DNA from: Chitinophaga sancti
Lineage (GTDB): Bacteria; Bacteroidota; Bacteroidia; Chitinophagales; Chitinophagaceae
DNA length: 64,000 bases
Assembly (NCBI RefSeq): GCF_034087045.1
Contig: NZ_CP139247.1
Location: 6,846,001-6,910,000, forward strand
Direction of reading: 5' to 3'
Positions 46,889 through 55,047 of the stretch are shown here, piece after piece; within the stretch, counting starts at the first letter, position 1, and each line of letters opens with the position of its first letter. The notes beneath the pieces were generated by a model, which worked only from the letters and a program-made list of their open reading frames with translations, was not told where the DNA came from and searched no databases. A program made the translations under genes and the position numbers.

Positions 46889-46929
46889 GATTACATGGCG
46901 CAAGGTTTGAATTGTTTTTTTATTGGGCG

Positions 46930-46937
46930 CAAAGATA
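46930..46937 (-). promoter_or_regulatory. -7 element of the RNA-repair cassette (TATCTTTG on minus strand)
   Basis: Exact TAnnTTTG match (forward CAAAGATA) implying a leader of about 120 nt. Confidence 0.5.
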
Positions 46938-46957
46938 GGTATTTTTCAGGCATGTAA

Positions 46958-46987
46958 TTTGATTTTTTAATCGTAGAACTAAATTGT
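46958..46987 (+). promoter_or_regulatory. Promoter of mini-lipoprotein gene
   Basis: TTTG (46958-46961), 18 bp, then TAAATTGT (46980-46987). Good spacing for a Bacteroidota -33/-7 pair. The ATG follows 7 bp later, leaving almost no leader. Confidence 0.45.
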
Positions 46988-46994
46988 CTACAAT

Positions 46995-47171
46995 ATGAAA
47001 CACAGATTCATGCCATTGTTGTTGGGGATAATATTGTTGGGCGCGAGTTGTGTGCCGCCACGTCATGGACGGCCACCAAGACCACCCAAACCACCAGGAC
47101 CACCTCATGGAGCTATTCATGTTGAGACACCGGATACTACTTTCAAAACACCGGTAGTCGCAATACGATAA
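46995..47171 (+). CDS. Proline-rich mini-lipoprotein (58 aa)
   Basis: 58 residues. A lipoprotein signal peptide (MKHRFMPLLLGIILLGASC, Cys19) is followed by a Pro/Gly/Arg-rich stretch of about 20 residues (VPPRHGRPPRPPKPPGPPHG) and a short polar tail ending KTPVVAIR. Promoter and a large hairpin frame the gene. It would be anchored in a membrane with an extended polyproline tail. Function unknown. Confidence 0.65.
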   Translation: MKHRFMPLLLGIILLGASCVPPRHGRPPRPPKPPGPPHGAIHVETPDTTFKTPVVAIR

Positions 47172-47178
47172 AAAGAAA

Positions 47179-47240
47179 GAGCGTGTATCAAAAGTTAAAG
47201 TGCTGCTAAAAAGTTAGACACTTCAATTTGATACACGCTC
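47179..47240. terminator. Long two-part hairpin with GTGTATCA core
   Basis: Perfect 14-bp outer stem GAGCGTGTATCAAA (47179-47192) / TTTGATACACGCTC (47227-47240). The loop contains a second stem, AAGTG / CACTT. Located between convergent genes. May be an intergenic repeat rather than only a terminator. Confidence 0.65.
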
Positions 47241-47322
47241 ATTTCATTCGGATACCTGATGAAGCCAGATTCCATTTATGAGATTCTCAGGAGTTTCATT
47301 GAAGGATGATACCCCATTTTAA

Positions 47323-48165
47323 TTATTTTGTCCTCGTTTCTTCCTGTAACTGATGGATGATCGCATCCAGTTTTTTAGGATCTTTCATATAAGGAGAAAG
47401 ATCAAATACCTCTATTTTTCTAAAATCAGTCGGCGCACTTTCACTCTGTATAGAGATCGTACCTTCCGTCAGTAAACGTCCTTCTTTCAACAGCGCAGGA
47501 TCAGCACCTGTCACATTTCCACCACCTACCTGTGGCTTATTGTATACAATTACCGTATCGTTAAATACAATGTGTTTGATCACAGAGTCACCTAACACCA
47601 ACGCACCTACTCTTACCCATTGCTCTCCATCATATGTTTTAGATGTACTGGTAATACAATGCTCTGTAATAAACTTTCCATTGATCACAACATTGGTACC
47701 CGGCGTACATAAATTCGCGGTAGAACGGGGGTCTTTACCATTACCACCTAACAACTGGTTTTCCAGAGAAATAGGAAAATCCTGGTTCAAACCCATGCTG
47801 GCAGCGCTTTGCCCATGCAGCATCAGCCCATTATTACGAAGTGCCCAGGCTGGTCCACCCTTCACCTGTTCACCCACAAATCTATACTCTGCAATCAACA
47901 GGTATGCAGAAAAATTCTTCCTGTAAAACATGTGTCCATACAACTCGCCCCATTCTTTATATTGGTCATAGCGCACTTGAAGAATACCGTTTTCTACGCG
48001 GAAAGTATTGCCGAAATTATCATTCAGTTTATGACCCCTGATTTTAATATCCCAGTTTTTCAGATCTTTCCCATTAAAAAGCTGCATCCATCCTTTTTTA
48101 GTTTTTTGCTGGGCCGAGCAGGCGAGGGACAACAGCAGGCAGCCAACAGTCAACAGTTTTTTCAT
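47323..48165 (-). CDS. DUF1080 domain protein, exported
   Basis: 280 residues from ATG at 48165 (MKKLLTVGCLLLSLACSAQQ), a signal peptide with a possible lipobox LSLAC. The DUF1080 jelly-roll starts WMQLFNGKDLKNWDIKIRGH and continues through FRVENGILQVRYD, LIAEYRFVG, NNGLMLHGQ, GEQWVRVGALVLGD and ending TISIQSESAPTDFRKIEV. Likely a glycoside-binding or 3-keto-glycoside hydrolase-type periplasmic protein. It is a second, shorter DUF1080 protein, separate from the one at 42161. Confidence 0.87.
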   Translation of the reverse strand: MKKLLTVGCLLLSLACSAQQKTKKGWMQLFNGKDLKNWDIKIRGHKLNDNFGNTFRVENGILQVRYDQYKEWGELYGHMFYRKNFSAYLLIAEYRFVGEQVKGGPAWALRNNGLMLHGQSAASMGLNQDFPISLENQLLGGNGKDPRSTANLCTPGTNVVINGKFITEHCITSTSKTYDGEQWVRVGALVLGDSVIKHIVFNDTVIVYNKPQVGGGNVTGADPALLKEGRLLTEGTISIQSESAPTDFRKIEVFDLSPYMKDPKKLDAIIHQLQEETRTK

Positions 48166-48266
48166 AACTCTGTTTTTGATTTTAGAAGTATTAAGATATG
48201 TCATGTTGACAATATTTCATAGTGGGTTGGCATGTTATTGGGGCAAGACTCATAAAATGTATTCGC

Positions 48267-48896
48267 ATGAAAATACTGTTTACACTCATCCTTGTCCTCA
48301 TATGCCATTTTTCTTTCGCCCAGGATTCCTGGCAACAACGCCTGCAAAAAGTATTGTCCCAATTGGATACGGCAAAAACCTTTGGTACATGGCAAAATAA
48401 TATTGATGCGCTTGAGGCTTTGGTCAAAGCAGATCCCAACGAATTCCTATTACAATATTATACAGGCTGGGCATATACCCAATCCAGTTTTCAGGCCCCA
48501 AGAGGACAAGCTGAACCATTGACTGATAAAGCTGAGTCATATGTTAAAAAAGCCTTGGATATGCAGCCAACAAATACAGAAGCACTCACATTAATGGCTT
48601 ACTGGTTGTCTGCAAGGATCAATGCAAGTCCTACCAGAGGTGTGACACTGGGATCTGATAGCAAGGAATATTCTGACAAAGCGATTGCTGCTGATAGCAC
48701 AAATCCACGTGCTTACCTGCTAAAAGCACTAGTGGTGTACCACACGCCTGCCTTCTTTGGTGGTGGCAAAAAGAAAGCGGCCCCACTGGTTGCAGAAGCT
48801 GGCCAGCGATTTGCGGCATTTAAACCGGATAATGCCTTAGCCCCTCATTGGGGAAATGACATCTATCAACAACTGGCCGCTGATTACAAAGACTAG
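48267..48896 (+). CDS. Exported helical (TPR-like) protein
   Basis: 209 residues from ATG at 48267, with a signal peptide (ILFTLILVLICHFSFAQ). The mature part has TPR-like helix pairs: EALVKADPNEFLLQYYTGWAY, YVKKALDMQPTNTEALTLMA and KAIAADSTNPRAYLLKALVV. A Gly/Lys-rich FGGGKKKAAP segment lies near 170. Probably a periplasmic scaffold. Function unknown. Confidence 0.75.
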   Translation: MKILFTLILVLICHFSFAQDSWQQRLQKVLSQLDTAKTFGTWQNNIDALEALVKADPNEFLLQYYTGWAYTQSSFQAPRGQAEPLTDKAESYVKKALDMQPTNTEALTLMAYWLSARINASPTRGVTLGSDSKEYSDKAIAADSTNPRAYLLKALVVYHTPAFFGGGKKKAAPLVAEAGQRFAAFKPDNALAPHWGNDIYQQLAADYKD

Positions 48897-49003
48897 CAGT
48901 CTGTGAATTTCAATACTCAATTAAAATTCTTAATAATTACTGATTATCAACTACTTGAACCTTTAGCAACATTTTAGTATTACCAATTGTAAATGTGTTA
49001 TTT

Positions 49004-49732
49004 ATGAGTAAGTATAATCATCCTTTGAATGGTCATGGCGAACCCAGAGCCACAGCCTTATATGAACACTCCAATATACTGAATGTAAGTAAACCCGGTC
49101 GGATCGCTTCTATTGTAGGCGGTGCGCTGATGACTACCAGCGCTATTAGTCAGGTAAACAAACACCCCATTCGTAGTTTGCTAAGACTGATTACCGGTGG
49201 TTATCTCTTATACAGAGGTATTTCAGGAAATTGCCCTATTTCCGCAGCAGCAGGCAGAAGCTCGTCTGATAAACACAATAGTGCGATCAACATTCGTACG
49301 AAATTCATTGTAGACAAGCCCCGTTTTGAAGTGTACAGTTTCTGGCGTGCTGTAGAAAACCTACCGCATTTTATGCGTCATCTTGCGGTAGTAACAGAAA
49401 AAGACAGTCATCATTCACACTGGGTAGCTACCGGCCCTGGCAAACTAGGTACCATAGAGTGGGATGCAGAGATAATTAAAGATGAACCTGGTGATATGAT
49501 CGGATGGCGCTCTGCTCCGGGGTCAGACCTGGTAACTGCGGGCAAGATCACATTTAATGATGCGGTCGGTGGCGGTACCGAAATGGAAGTGATCATCACC
49601 TATCGTCCACCAGCGGGCTACGTAGGCACAGGACTGGCGTGGATACTGAATCCTGCGTTTGAAAACATGATCAGGAAAGATATTCTGAGATTTAAAAACT
49701 ATGTGGAAACAGGAGAAATTACGGCACTATAG
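49004..49732 (+). CDS. SRPBCC-family protein with N-terminal membrane segment
   Basis: 242 residues from ATG at 49004. Two hydrophobic stretches at about 33-47 and 58-75 (RIASIVGGALMTTSAIS, RLITGGYLLYRGISG) resemble a DUF2892-type membrane anchor. A polyketide cyclase/SRPBCC domain (about 92-240) starts NIRTKFIVDKPRFEVYSFWR and includes ENLPHFMRHLAVV, GTIEWDAEI and GWRSAPGSDLVTAGKI. Such proteins are often stress-induced in this phylum. It precedes a YtxH gene by about 100 bp. Confidence 0.82.
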   Translation: MSKYNHPLNGHGEPRATALYEHSNILNVSKPGRIASIVGGALMTTSAISQVNKHPIRSLLRLITGGYLLYRGISGNCPISAAAGRSSSDKHNSAINIRTKFIVDKPRFEVYSFWRAVENLPHFMRHLAVVTEKDSHHSHWVATGPGKLGTIEWDAEIIKDEPGDMIGWRSAPGSDLVTAGKITFNDAVGGGTEMEVIITYRPPAGYVGTGLAWILNPAFENMIRKDILRFKNYVETGEITAL

Positions 49733-49830
49733 TGCAGGGTTTCACATTATTTTCACATTCAACAGGCCGTGTCTGGCCTGATATTTGGCACACAATACAT
49801 GCATTTTGTTTAACCTTTTAAACTATTTTT

Positions 49831-50133
49831 ATGAGCACAATGAAGTTAATATACGGCGCATTAGCAGGATTGGCAGCAGGAGTTGCAATCGGAATATTGA
49901 CAGCACCAGATAGTGGTGAAGAAACAAGGAAAAGAATCAGAAGGTCGGCTCATGATGTGAATAATCGTTTCAGACGTATAGTTGGAAAAGGTGCGGATGG
50001 TTTGTCAGAGCTGAAATATATCTTCGAAAACGAAACGACAGGCTTGAAAGATGATGTGAAGGAACGTGTACTGAAGATTATAGATGAAAGCAATCAATCT
50101 TATACAAAGTTTAAGAAAGAGGCGCTTTCCTAA
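49831..50133 (+). CDS. YtxH-domain protein
   Basis: 100 residues. One N-terminal glycine-rich transmembrane helix (about 5-24, LIYGALAGLAAGVAIGILTAP) followed by SGEETRKRIRRSAHDV and a charged helical tail. This is the YtxH/gas-vesicle-like stress protein pattern. It follows the SRPBCC gene and ends at a 19-bp perfect terminator. Confidence 0.85.
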   Translation: MSTMKLIYGALAGLAAGVAIGILTAPDSGEETRKRIRRSAHDVNNRFRRIVGKGADGLSELKYIFENETTGLKDDVKERVLKIIDESNQSYTKFKKEALS

Positions 50134-50161
50134 AAGCACATAAACGGATGGCCACGCGAAT

Positions 50162-50204
50162 AAAATAGAGAGGTCCTGCTGAGTGAGCAGGACCTCTCTA
50201 TTTT
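50162..50204 (+). terminator. ytxH terminator
   Basis: 19-bp perfect stem (AAAATAGAGAGGTCCTGCT and its complement) with a 5-nt loop. Confidence 0.85.
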
Positions 50205-50262
50205 ATGGCAGGTAAACCTTATTTCATGAAAAATAAGCGTTATTTATAGCCAGTGAACTTTT

Positions 50263-51498
50263 TTATTCCACTAATAATGAATTAATGAGTGCATTGAATT
50301 CCTTCTTAAACGCCTCATAGTGCTCTCCCGTACCAGGCCCGGAAAAACCAGTATGCACTTCCTTCACATTTCCTTTTTTATCTATAAAAATAGTCGTCGG
50401 GAACCCTTTGATTCCCGTCAACTGTGGCAATGTCTTTTCTGCTTTTTGCGGATCTCCCGGTGTTACACCTGTGATCAATACTGGATAAGTCACATCGAAT
50501 CTTTTCAGGAATCCTGCAAGGGCTTTCTGAGATGTTGCAAAATCAGTCGTTCTTTCATAAGAAAGACCAATTACTTCTACCCCACGGGCTTTATTTTCCT
50601 TGTACCAGGTACTTAAGAAACCGGTTTCATCCATACAGTTTGGACACCAGCTACCCATCAAAGTGATCACCACTACTTTGCCTGTAAAACGCTTATCATT
50701 GATGCTTACTTTTTTACCATTCATATCAGGGAAGGTAAAATCGAGGCGGTTATTCCCCGGTTTGGTAGTGGCCAGAGAACGTTCATCAGGCAATGCAGCT
50801 TTATCATCTTTGCGGGCTACCCATTGTTCTTTACCGGCACCAATGCCGGCATAGAAGGTGCCATTTTCAAGATAACCGTCTTTTACCAATGCAGTAAAGT
50901 AGTAAGCATGGGAACCATCGAAAGTAGAGAGTTTCAGACTATCCCCGTCTACAATACCTTCCAGGAAACGGTAGTCGCCTGTAGACGTGAGGAAGGTACC
51001 TGTTACCTTGCTGCCGGTTTGTTTAAATTCACCAACAGCGTAAGAAGAATCTGGTTTATTTGCGTTAAAGAACCAGGTAGCATAGCGACCGGTTATATTG
51101 AGTGTAGGAGGTGCTTGTGCATGAAAGCGTTCTTTCACATTGTATGCAGCAGTAAAAGGAATCGTCACCTCTCCGGCAGGCAGATGACGCACCCATACCC
51201 CTTCCAGACCGCCATTCCTGATGGCAGCTTTGAATTCGGAATCGAAGAACGGCATTTTGATGAATACAGAATCGCCTTTCAGTTTCACATCGTCTACGAG
51301 CATGCGATCCTTCGCATTGAGGATATAGATCACTTTCTTATGCGCACTGTCCTTCACTTCAAAGTTAAACACGATATCTGCGCCATCTGCACGATGCAGG
51401 CTACCTTTCCAGGTGCCGGCAGGCAGGTTCCCTTTTTCCAGGCTTTTACCGAACATAAATGCTGGCAGTAACGCCAGTAACCAACAATGCTTAAGCAT
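50263..51498 (-). CDS. TlpA-family thioredoxin-like protein with N-terminal beta domain
   Basis: 411 residues. Signal peptide (about 1-17). A beta-rich domain (about 25-235, GTWKGSLHRADGADIVFNFE onward) is followed by a TlpA/AhpC-like thioredoxin fold (about 250-405). The redox motif lies in GSWCPNCMDE (CPNC), and the cis-Pro in KGFPTTIFID. Periplasmic disulfide reductase of the type used in cytochrome c maturation or protein-disulfide exchange. A TATCTTTA -7-like element is upstream (51526-51533). Confidence 0.88.
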   Translation of the reverse strand: MLKHCWLLALLPAFMFGKSLEKGNLPAGTWKGSLHRADGADIVFNFEVKDSAHKKVIYILNAKDRMLVDDVKLKGDSVFIKMPFFDSEFKAAIRNGGLEGVWVRHLPAGEVTIPFTAAYNVKERFHAQAPPTLNITGRYATWFFNANKPDSSYAVGEFKQTGSKVTGTFLTSTGDYRFLEGIVDGDSLKLSTFDGSHAYYFTALVKDGYLENGTFYAGIGAGKEQWVARKDDKAALPDERSLATTKPGNNRLDFTFPDMNGKKVSINDKRFTGKVVVITLMGSWCPNCMDETGFLSTWYKENKARGVEVIGLSYERTTDFATSQKALAGFLKRFDVTYPVLITGVTPGDPQKAEKTLPQLTGIKGFPTTIFIDKKGNVKEVHTGFSGPGTGEHYEAFKKEFNALINSLLVE

Positions 51499-51537
51499 GA
51501 GTATAGTCTATTAGTTTTGTGGGGTAAAGATAGGGAA

Positions 51538-52215
51538 TTAATACCGCGCGCCAAAAAGCATGCTGCCGATACGGACCATGGTACTTCCTTCTTCGAGCGC
51601 GATGGTGTAATCGCCGGACATGCCGATGGAAAGTTCGGTGAGCGCCTCCCCTTCTGGTGCAAAGGTAGCTTTAAGCTGTGTTTGCAGGTCTTTTAAGTGC
51701 CTGAATTCAGCTCTTACCTGATCGGGGTTATCGGTGTTGGTAGCCATGCCCATAAAGCCGGCAATCAGGATATTTTTGAATTTATCTGCCTGCGCTTTCC
51801 ATTGCGTGAGGAGGTCGGTGAGTTCGTTTTCGTCCAGGCCGAATTTGGTCTCTTCTTCGGCGATGTGCACCTGAAGGAGGCAACGGATGGTACGATTACT
51901 TTTAGCTGCCTGTTTATTGATTTCTTCCAGCAGGCGCAGGCTATCAACTGCGTGGATCATGGAAACGAAGGGAGCGATGTATTTTACCTTGTTCGATTGG
52001 AGGTGGCCGATGAAATGCCATTCAATATCGTTTGGAAGTACAGGGTGTTTTTCCTGCAACTCCTGTACGTAGTTTTCGCCAAAAATACGCTGACCGGCAT
52101 CATACAGCGCCTGTATGTCGGAGGCTGGTTTTACTTTGGAAACCGCGACGAGTTTAGCCTTATGAGGGGCCAGTTCGCCGATGATCTTGTTATAAGCGGG
52201 TAAATTTACTGACAT
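51538..52215 (-). CDS. PLP-binding protein YggS/PROSC family
   Basis: 225 residues. Alanine-racemase-like TIM barrel: PLP Lys in KLVAVSKVKPASDIQALYDA, FGENYVQELQEKH, WHFIGHLQSNKVKYI and LSIGMSGDYTIALEEGSTMVRIG. It controls PLP and amino-acid homeostasis and has no known catalytic reaction. A perfect TACCTTTG ends 4 bp before its ATG, so the transcript may be leaderless. Confidence 0.93.
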   Translation of the reverse strand: MSVNLPAYNKIIGELAPHKAKLVAVSKVKPASDIQALYDAGQRIFGENYVQELQEKHPVLPNDIEWHFIGHLQSNKVKYIAPFVSMIHAVDSLRLLEEINKQAAKSNRTIRCLLQVHIAEEETKFGLDENELTDLLTQWKAQADKFKNILIAGFMGMATNTDNPDQVRAEFRHLKDLQTQLKATFAPEGEALTELSIGMSGDYTIALEEGSTMVRIGSMLFGARY

Positions 52216-52219
52216 GCCG

Positions 52220-52227
52220 CAAAGGTA
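52220..52227 (-). promoter_or_regulatory. -7 element of yggS (TACCTTTG on minus strand)
   Basis: Exact TAnnTTTG match (forward CAAAGGTA) ending 4 bp from the ATG at 52215. Confidence 0.5.
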
Positions 52228-52286
52228 GTAATTGTGGCCTGTGGTGGCAAGAGGGAATTCTTTTTGGGTCTTACCTTGCGGGGGGC

Positions 52287-52616
52287 TTAGTCAGTACGGC
52301 TGGCATGACTATGATGACTCGTCATACCAGTATTATCCAATGACGGTGTGGAATCATCCAATCCACTGAAATCGGGTCCGCTATTGTCAGGTACTGTATT
52401 ATCTATAAAGGTTCCTCCATCGATATCGCCGTCTTCCTTCCCTCCTTTACCTTTTTTATTACCGATAGCATTATTCAGCGATACCAATGCAATCATAAAT
52501 GCCACTGCTGCTGCTGAAGGTGCGATAAAAATAAAAGGAATGGAAATAACAATCGCGAGCACTGTTATTATCAGGAAATGGGTGAAATCGTTGGAGGAAT
52601 CTTGTTTATTAGACAT
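52287..52616 (-). CDS. Small membrane protein with acidic, Asp/Ser-rich tail
   Basis: 109 residues. Two hydrophobic stretches (about 12-28 and 31-50, HFLIITVLAIVISIPFIF, SAAAVAFMIALVSL) are followed by a Lys/Gly linker and an Asp/Ser/Asn-rich tail ending HHSHASRTD. I do not recognise the family. It lies 11 bp downstream of the acyl-CoA dehydrogenase gene, so it is probably co-transcribed. Confidence 0.6.
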   Translation of the reverse strand: MSNKQDSSNDFTHFLIITVLAIVISIPFIFIAPSAAAVAFMIALVSLNNAIGNKKGKGGKEDGDIDGGTFIDNTVPDNSGPDFSGLDDSTPSLDNTGMTSHHSHASRTD

Positions 52617-52627
52617 AAAATTGGGTT

Positions 52628-53767
52628 TTAGCCGAGTATACTGCGCCCGATCACGATCCGCTGCACCTCACTGGTACCTTCATAGATCTGTGTGATCTTG
52701 GCATCCCTCATCAGGCGCTCTACATGGTACTCTTTCACATAGCCATATCCACCATGAACCTGCACTGCCTCTGTCGTAACCCACATCGCTGTTTCCGAGG
52801 CAAACACTTTCGCCATCGAGCCACTGAGGGTATAATCTTTATGTTGATCTTTCTCCCAGGCTGCCCTGAAACATAGCAACCGCGATGCTTCTATACGGGT
52901 AGCCATATCCGCCAGTTTAAACTGGATGGCCTGATGTTGACTGATTTCTTTACCGAAAGCCTTGCGTTGTTTGGAGTAGTTGACTGCTAATTCGTAAGCG
53001 CCGGAAGCGATACCCAATGCCTGGGAAGCAATGCCGATACGGCCACCCGCCAGTGTTTTCATGGCGAACTTAAAACCGAATCCATCTTCTCCTATCCTGT
53101 TCTGCTTAGGTACTTTTACGTCCTGGAACATAATGCTGTGGGTATCACTACCCCTGATCCCCATTTTATTTTCCTTGGCCCCTACTGTGACACCGGGACT
53201 GTTCTTTTCTACGATCAGGGCATTGATGCCTTTGCTGTTCTTGTCAGGGTGGGTCTGAGCGATTACAAGGTACACACTTGCACTGCTACCATTCGTGATC
53301 CAGTTTTTCGTACCATTGAGGAGGTAAAAATCGCCCTTATCTTCGGCAGTGGTGCGCTGTGAGGTGGCATCGGAGCCGGCTTCAGGCTCGCTGAGCAAAA
53401 ATGCACCGGTGATTTCACCTGTGGCAAGGGGTACCAGGTACTGCTGTTTCTGTTCCTCGGTACCATACTGCTCCAGGCCCCAGCAAACTAATGAATTATT
53501 TACGCTCATACATACAGAGGTGGAAGCATCTATTTTGGAGATCTCCTCCATAGCCAGCACATAGGAGATCGTGTCCAGGCCGGCACCTCCATATTTTGGA
53601 TCTACCATCATTCCGAGAAATCCCAACTCTCCCAGTTTTTTGATCTGCGCTGCGGGGTATATTTGTTTCTCATCTCTTTCTATGACGCCGGGTAAAAGTT
53701 CATTTTGTGCGAAGTCCCGGGCTGCCTTTTGAATCATCAGGTGCTCTTCAGTGAGTTGAAAGTCCAT
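52628..53767 (-). CDS. Acyl-CoA dehydrogenase
   Basis: 379 residues. Three-part acyl-CoA dehydrogenase fold: helical start MDFQLTEEHLMIQKAARDF, the FAD-binding middle (AFLLSEPEAGSDATSQRT, WITNGSSASVYLV, MGIRGSDTHSIMFQDV), and the C-terminal QVHGGYGYVKEYHVERLMRD and AKITQIYEGTSEVQRIVI. The catalytic-base Glu in the IYEGTSEVQ segment is present, as in short-chain (butyryl-CoA-type) enzymes. It catalyses alpha-beta dehydrogenation in fatty acid or amino acid breakdown. Chain-length preference is inferred. Confidence 0.95.
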   Translation of the reverse strand: MDFQLTEEHLMIQKAARDFAQNELLPGVIERDEKQIYPAAQIKKLGELGFLGMMVDPKYGGAGLDTISYVLAMEEISKIDASTSVCMSVNNSLVCWGLEQYGTEEQKQQYLVPLATGEITGAFLLSEPEAGSDATSQRTTAEDKGDFYLLNGTKNWITNGSSASVYLVIAQTHPDKNSKGINALIVEKNSPGVTVGAKENKMGIRGSDTHSIMFQDVKVPKQNRIGEDGFGFKFAMKTLAGGRIGIASQALGIASGAYELAVNYSKQRKAFGKEISQHQAIQFKLADMATRIEASRLLCFRAAWEKDQHKDYTLSGSMAKVFASETAMWVTTEAVQVHGGYGYVKEYHVERLMRDAKITQIYEGTSEVQRIVIGRSILG

Positions 53768-54007
53768 GGAATTTACGTTTTGTTGGAGTTATTGATATAA
53801 ACGAATTTATTGTTTTTATACTTCTGAATTCCACATTTAGTCTTTATCCATTTTTATCATGAAAATATTAAAGATTATTTGAAGATAGCTGTCCCTTATT
53901 GGAATTATTATATGTTTTCACGCGGGTATGTATATACCTCCACAGTTTAACCGGCTGCCCGTTCATTTAAAAACCATTAGCTTGCTAAACAGGAATAACA
54001 TCCTTTT

Positions 54008-54955
54008 ATGAAAAATATTAAGATCATTGAGGTGAAATCAGAGATTGGCGCGGGAACACGTGGCGCCAGCCTGGGTGTGGAAGCGATCAAGATAGCTGCG
54101 CTGGACTTCATGAGCAACTTTTTTGTGCATTTCCCTACTGAAACAATTGAGACAGAAAATAAGCTGCTCTTTGAACCGATAGAATCCCCTTATGCAAAAA
54201 GGATTAAAGGTACCCTGACTTTGTATGAAAGGATCAGTAAGAGTGTGTGTGAAACAGTGAAGGCGAATTGGTTTCCGGTTGTTTTATCAGGAGATCATAG
54301 TACGGCGGGAGCTACCATTGCAGGGTTGAAGATGGCGAGGCCGAAGGCGAAGATAGGAGCGATCTGGATTGACGCGCATGCGGATTTACATACGCCGTAT
54401 ACTACGCCTTCAGGGAATATGCATGGGATGCCGGTGGCAATTTCAATTGCAGAAGATAACCTGGATTGTAAGGTGCATGATCTGGATGATAATACGGTGA
54501 AACAGTGGGAGGCACTTAAAAATATTGGCGGGATTGCGCCGAAAGTATTGCCGGAGGATATTGTGTTTATTTCATTACGTGACTATGAGAAGGAGGAAGA
54601 GGCGTTGATAAAGCAGTATGGGATGAAGGTGATTACTACCAATGAAGTGAGGAGAAAGGGTGCGGAGCAGGTGGCGAGAGCGGTGTTTAGGTATTTGAGT
54701 GATTGCGAGTATATATACGTGTCGTTTGATGTGGATAGTTTGGATAGTTCTATTTCGAAAGGAACCGGTACACCGGTGACGAATGGGCTACGAGAGAGGG
54801 AGGTAGAAGATCTGATAGCGAAGTTTATGCAGCATAGAAAGATATGTTGTTTTGAGATAACGGAAGTGAATCCGACGTTGGATAAAGAGAATTTAATGGC
54901 GGAGATTGCCTTTAATATATTGCAGCGAAGTGTGAATGTGCTGTTGATGAATTAG
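54008..54955 (+). CDS. Arginase/agmatinase-family hydrolase (arginase)
   Basis: 315 residues. Binuclear manganese motifs: LSGDHSTAGATIAG, WIDAHADLHTP and SFDVDSLDSSISKGTGTP, plus ITEVNPTLDKENLMAE near the C-terminus. The sequence NMHGMPVAISI and overall length fit bacterial arginases (ureohydrolases). It would convert arginine to ornithine and urea. The narrower assignment over agmatinase or formiminoglutamase is from motif context. Ends at a strong terminator. Confidence 0.9.
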   Translation: MKNIKIIEVKSEIGAGTRGASLGVEAIKIAALDFMSNFFVHFPTETIETENKLLFEPIESPYAKRIKGTLTLYERISKSVCETVKANWFPVVLSGDHSTAGATIAGLKMARPKAKIGAIWIDAHADLHTPYTTPSGNMHGMPVAISIAEDNLDCKVHDLDDNTVKQWEALKNIGGIAPKVLPEDIVFISLRDYEKEEEALIKQYGMKVITTNEVRRKGAEQVARAVFRYLSDCEYIYVSFDVDSLDSSISKGTGTPVTNGLREREVEDLIAKFMQHRKICCFEITEVNPTLDKENLMAEIAFNILQRSVNVLLMN

Positions 54956-54956
54956 C

Positions 54957-54994
54957 AAAAAAAAGGCGTTTACCTTCGGTAAACGCCTTTTTTT
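54957..54994 (+). terminator. Arginase terminator
   Basis: AAAAAAAGGCGTTTACC-ttc-GGTAAACGCCTTTTTTT, a 17-bp stem with flanking T-run. Confidence 0.85.
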
Positions 54995-54996
54995 GC

Positions 54997-55042
54997 GCGG
55001 AAGGGATTATTTTTTGCCAGAGGCAAAAATAATCCCTTCCGC
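54997..55042 (-). terminator. Long GH63-gene terminator hairpin
   Basis: A 21-22-bp stem (left arm 54997-55018 beginning GCGGAAGGGATTAT, right arm 55022-55042) directly abutting the arginase terminator. Serves the minus-strand gene. Confidence 0.8.
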
Positions 55043-55047
55043 ATTTA

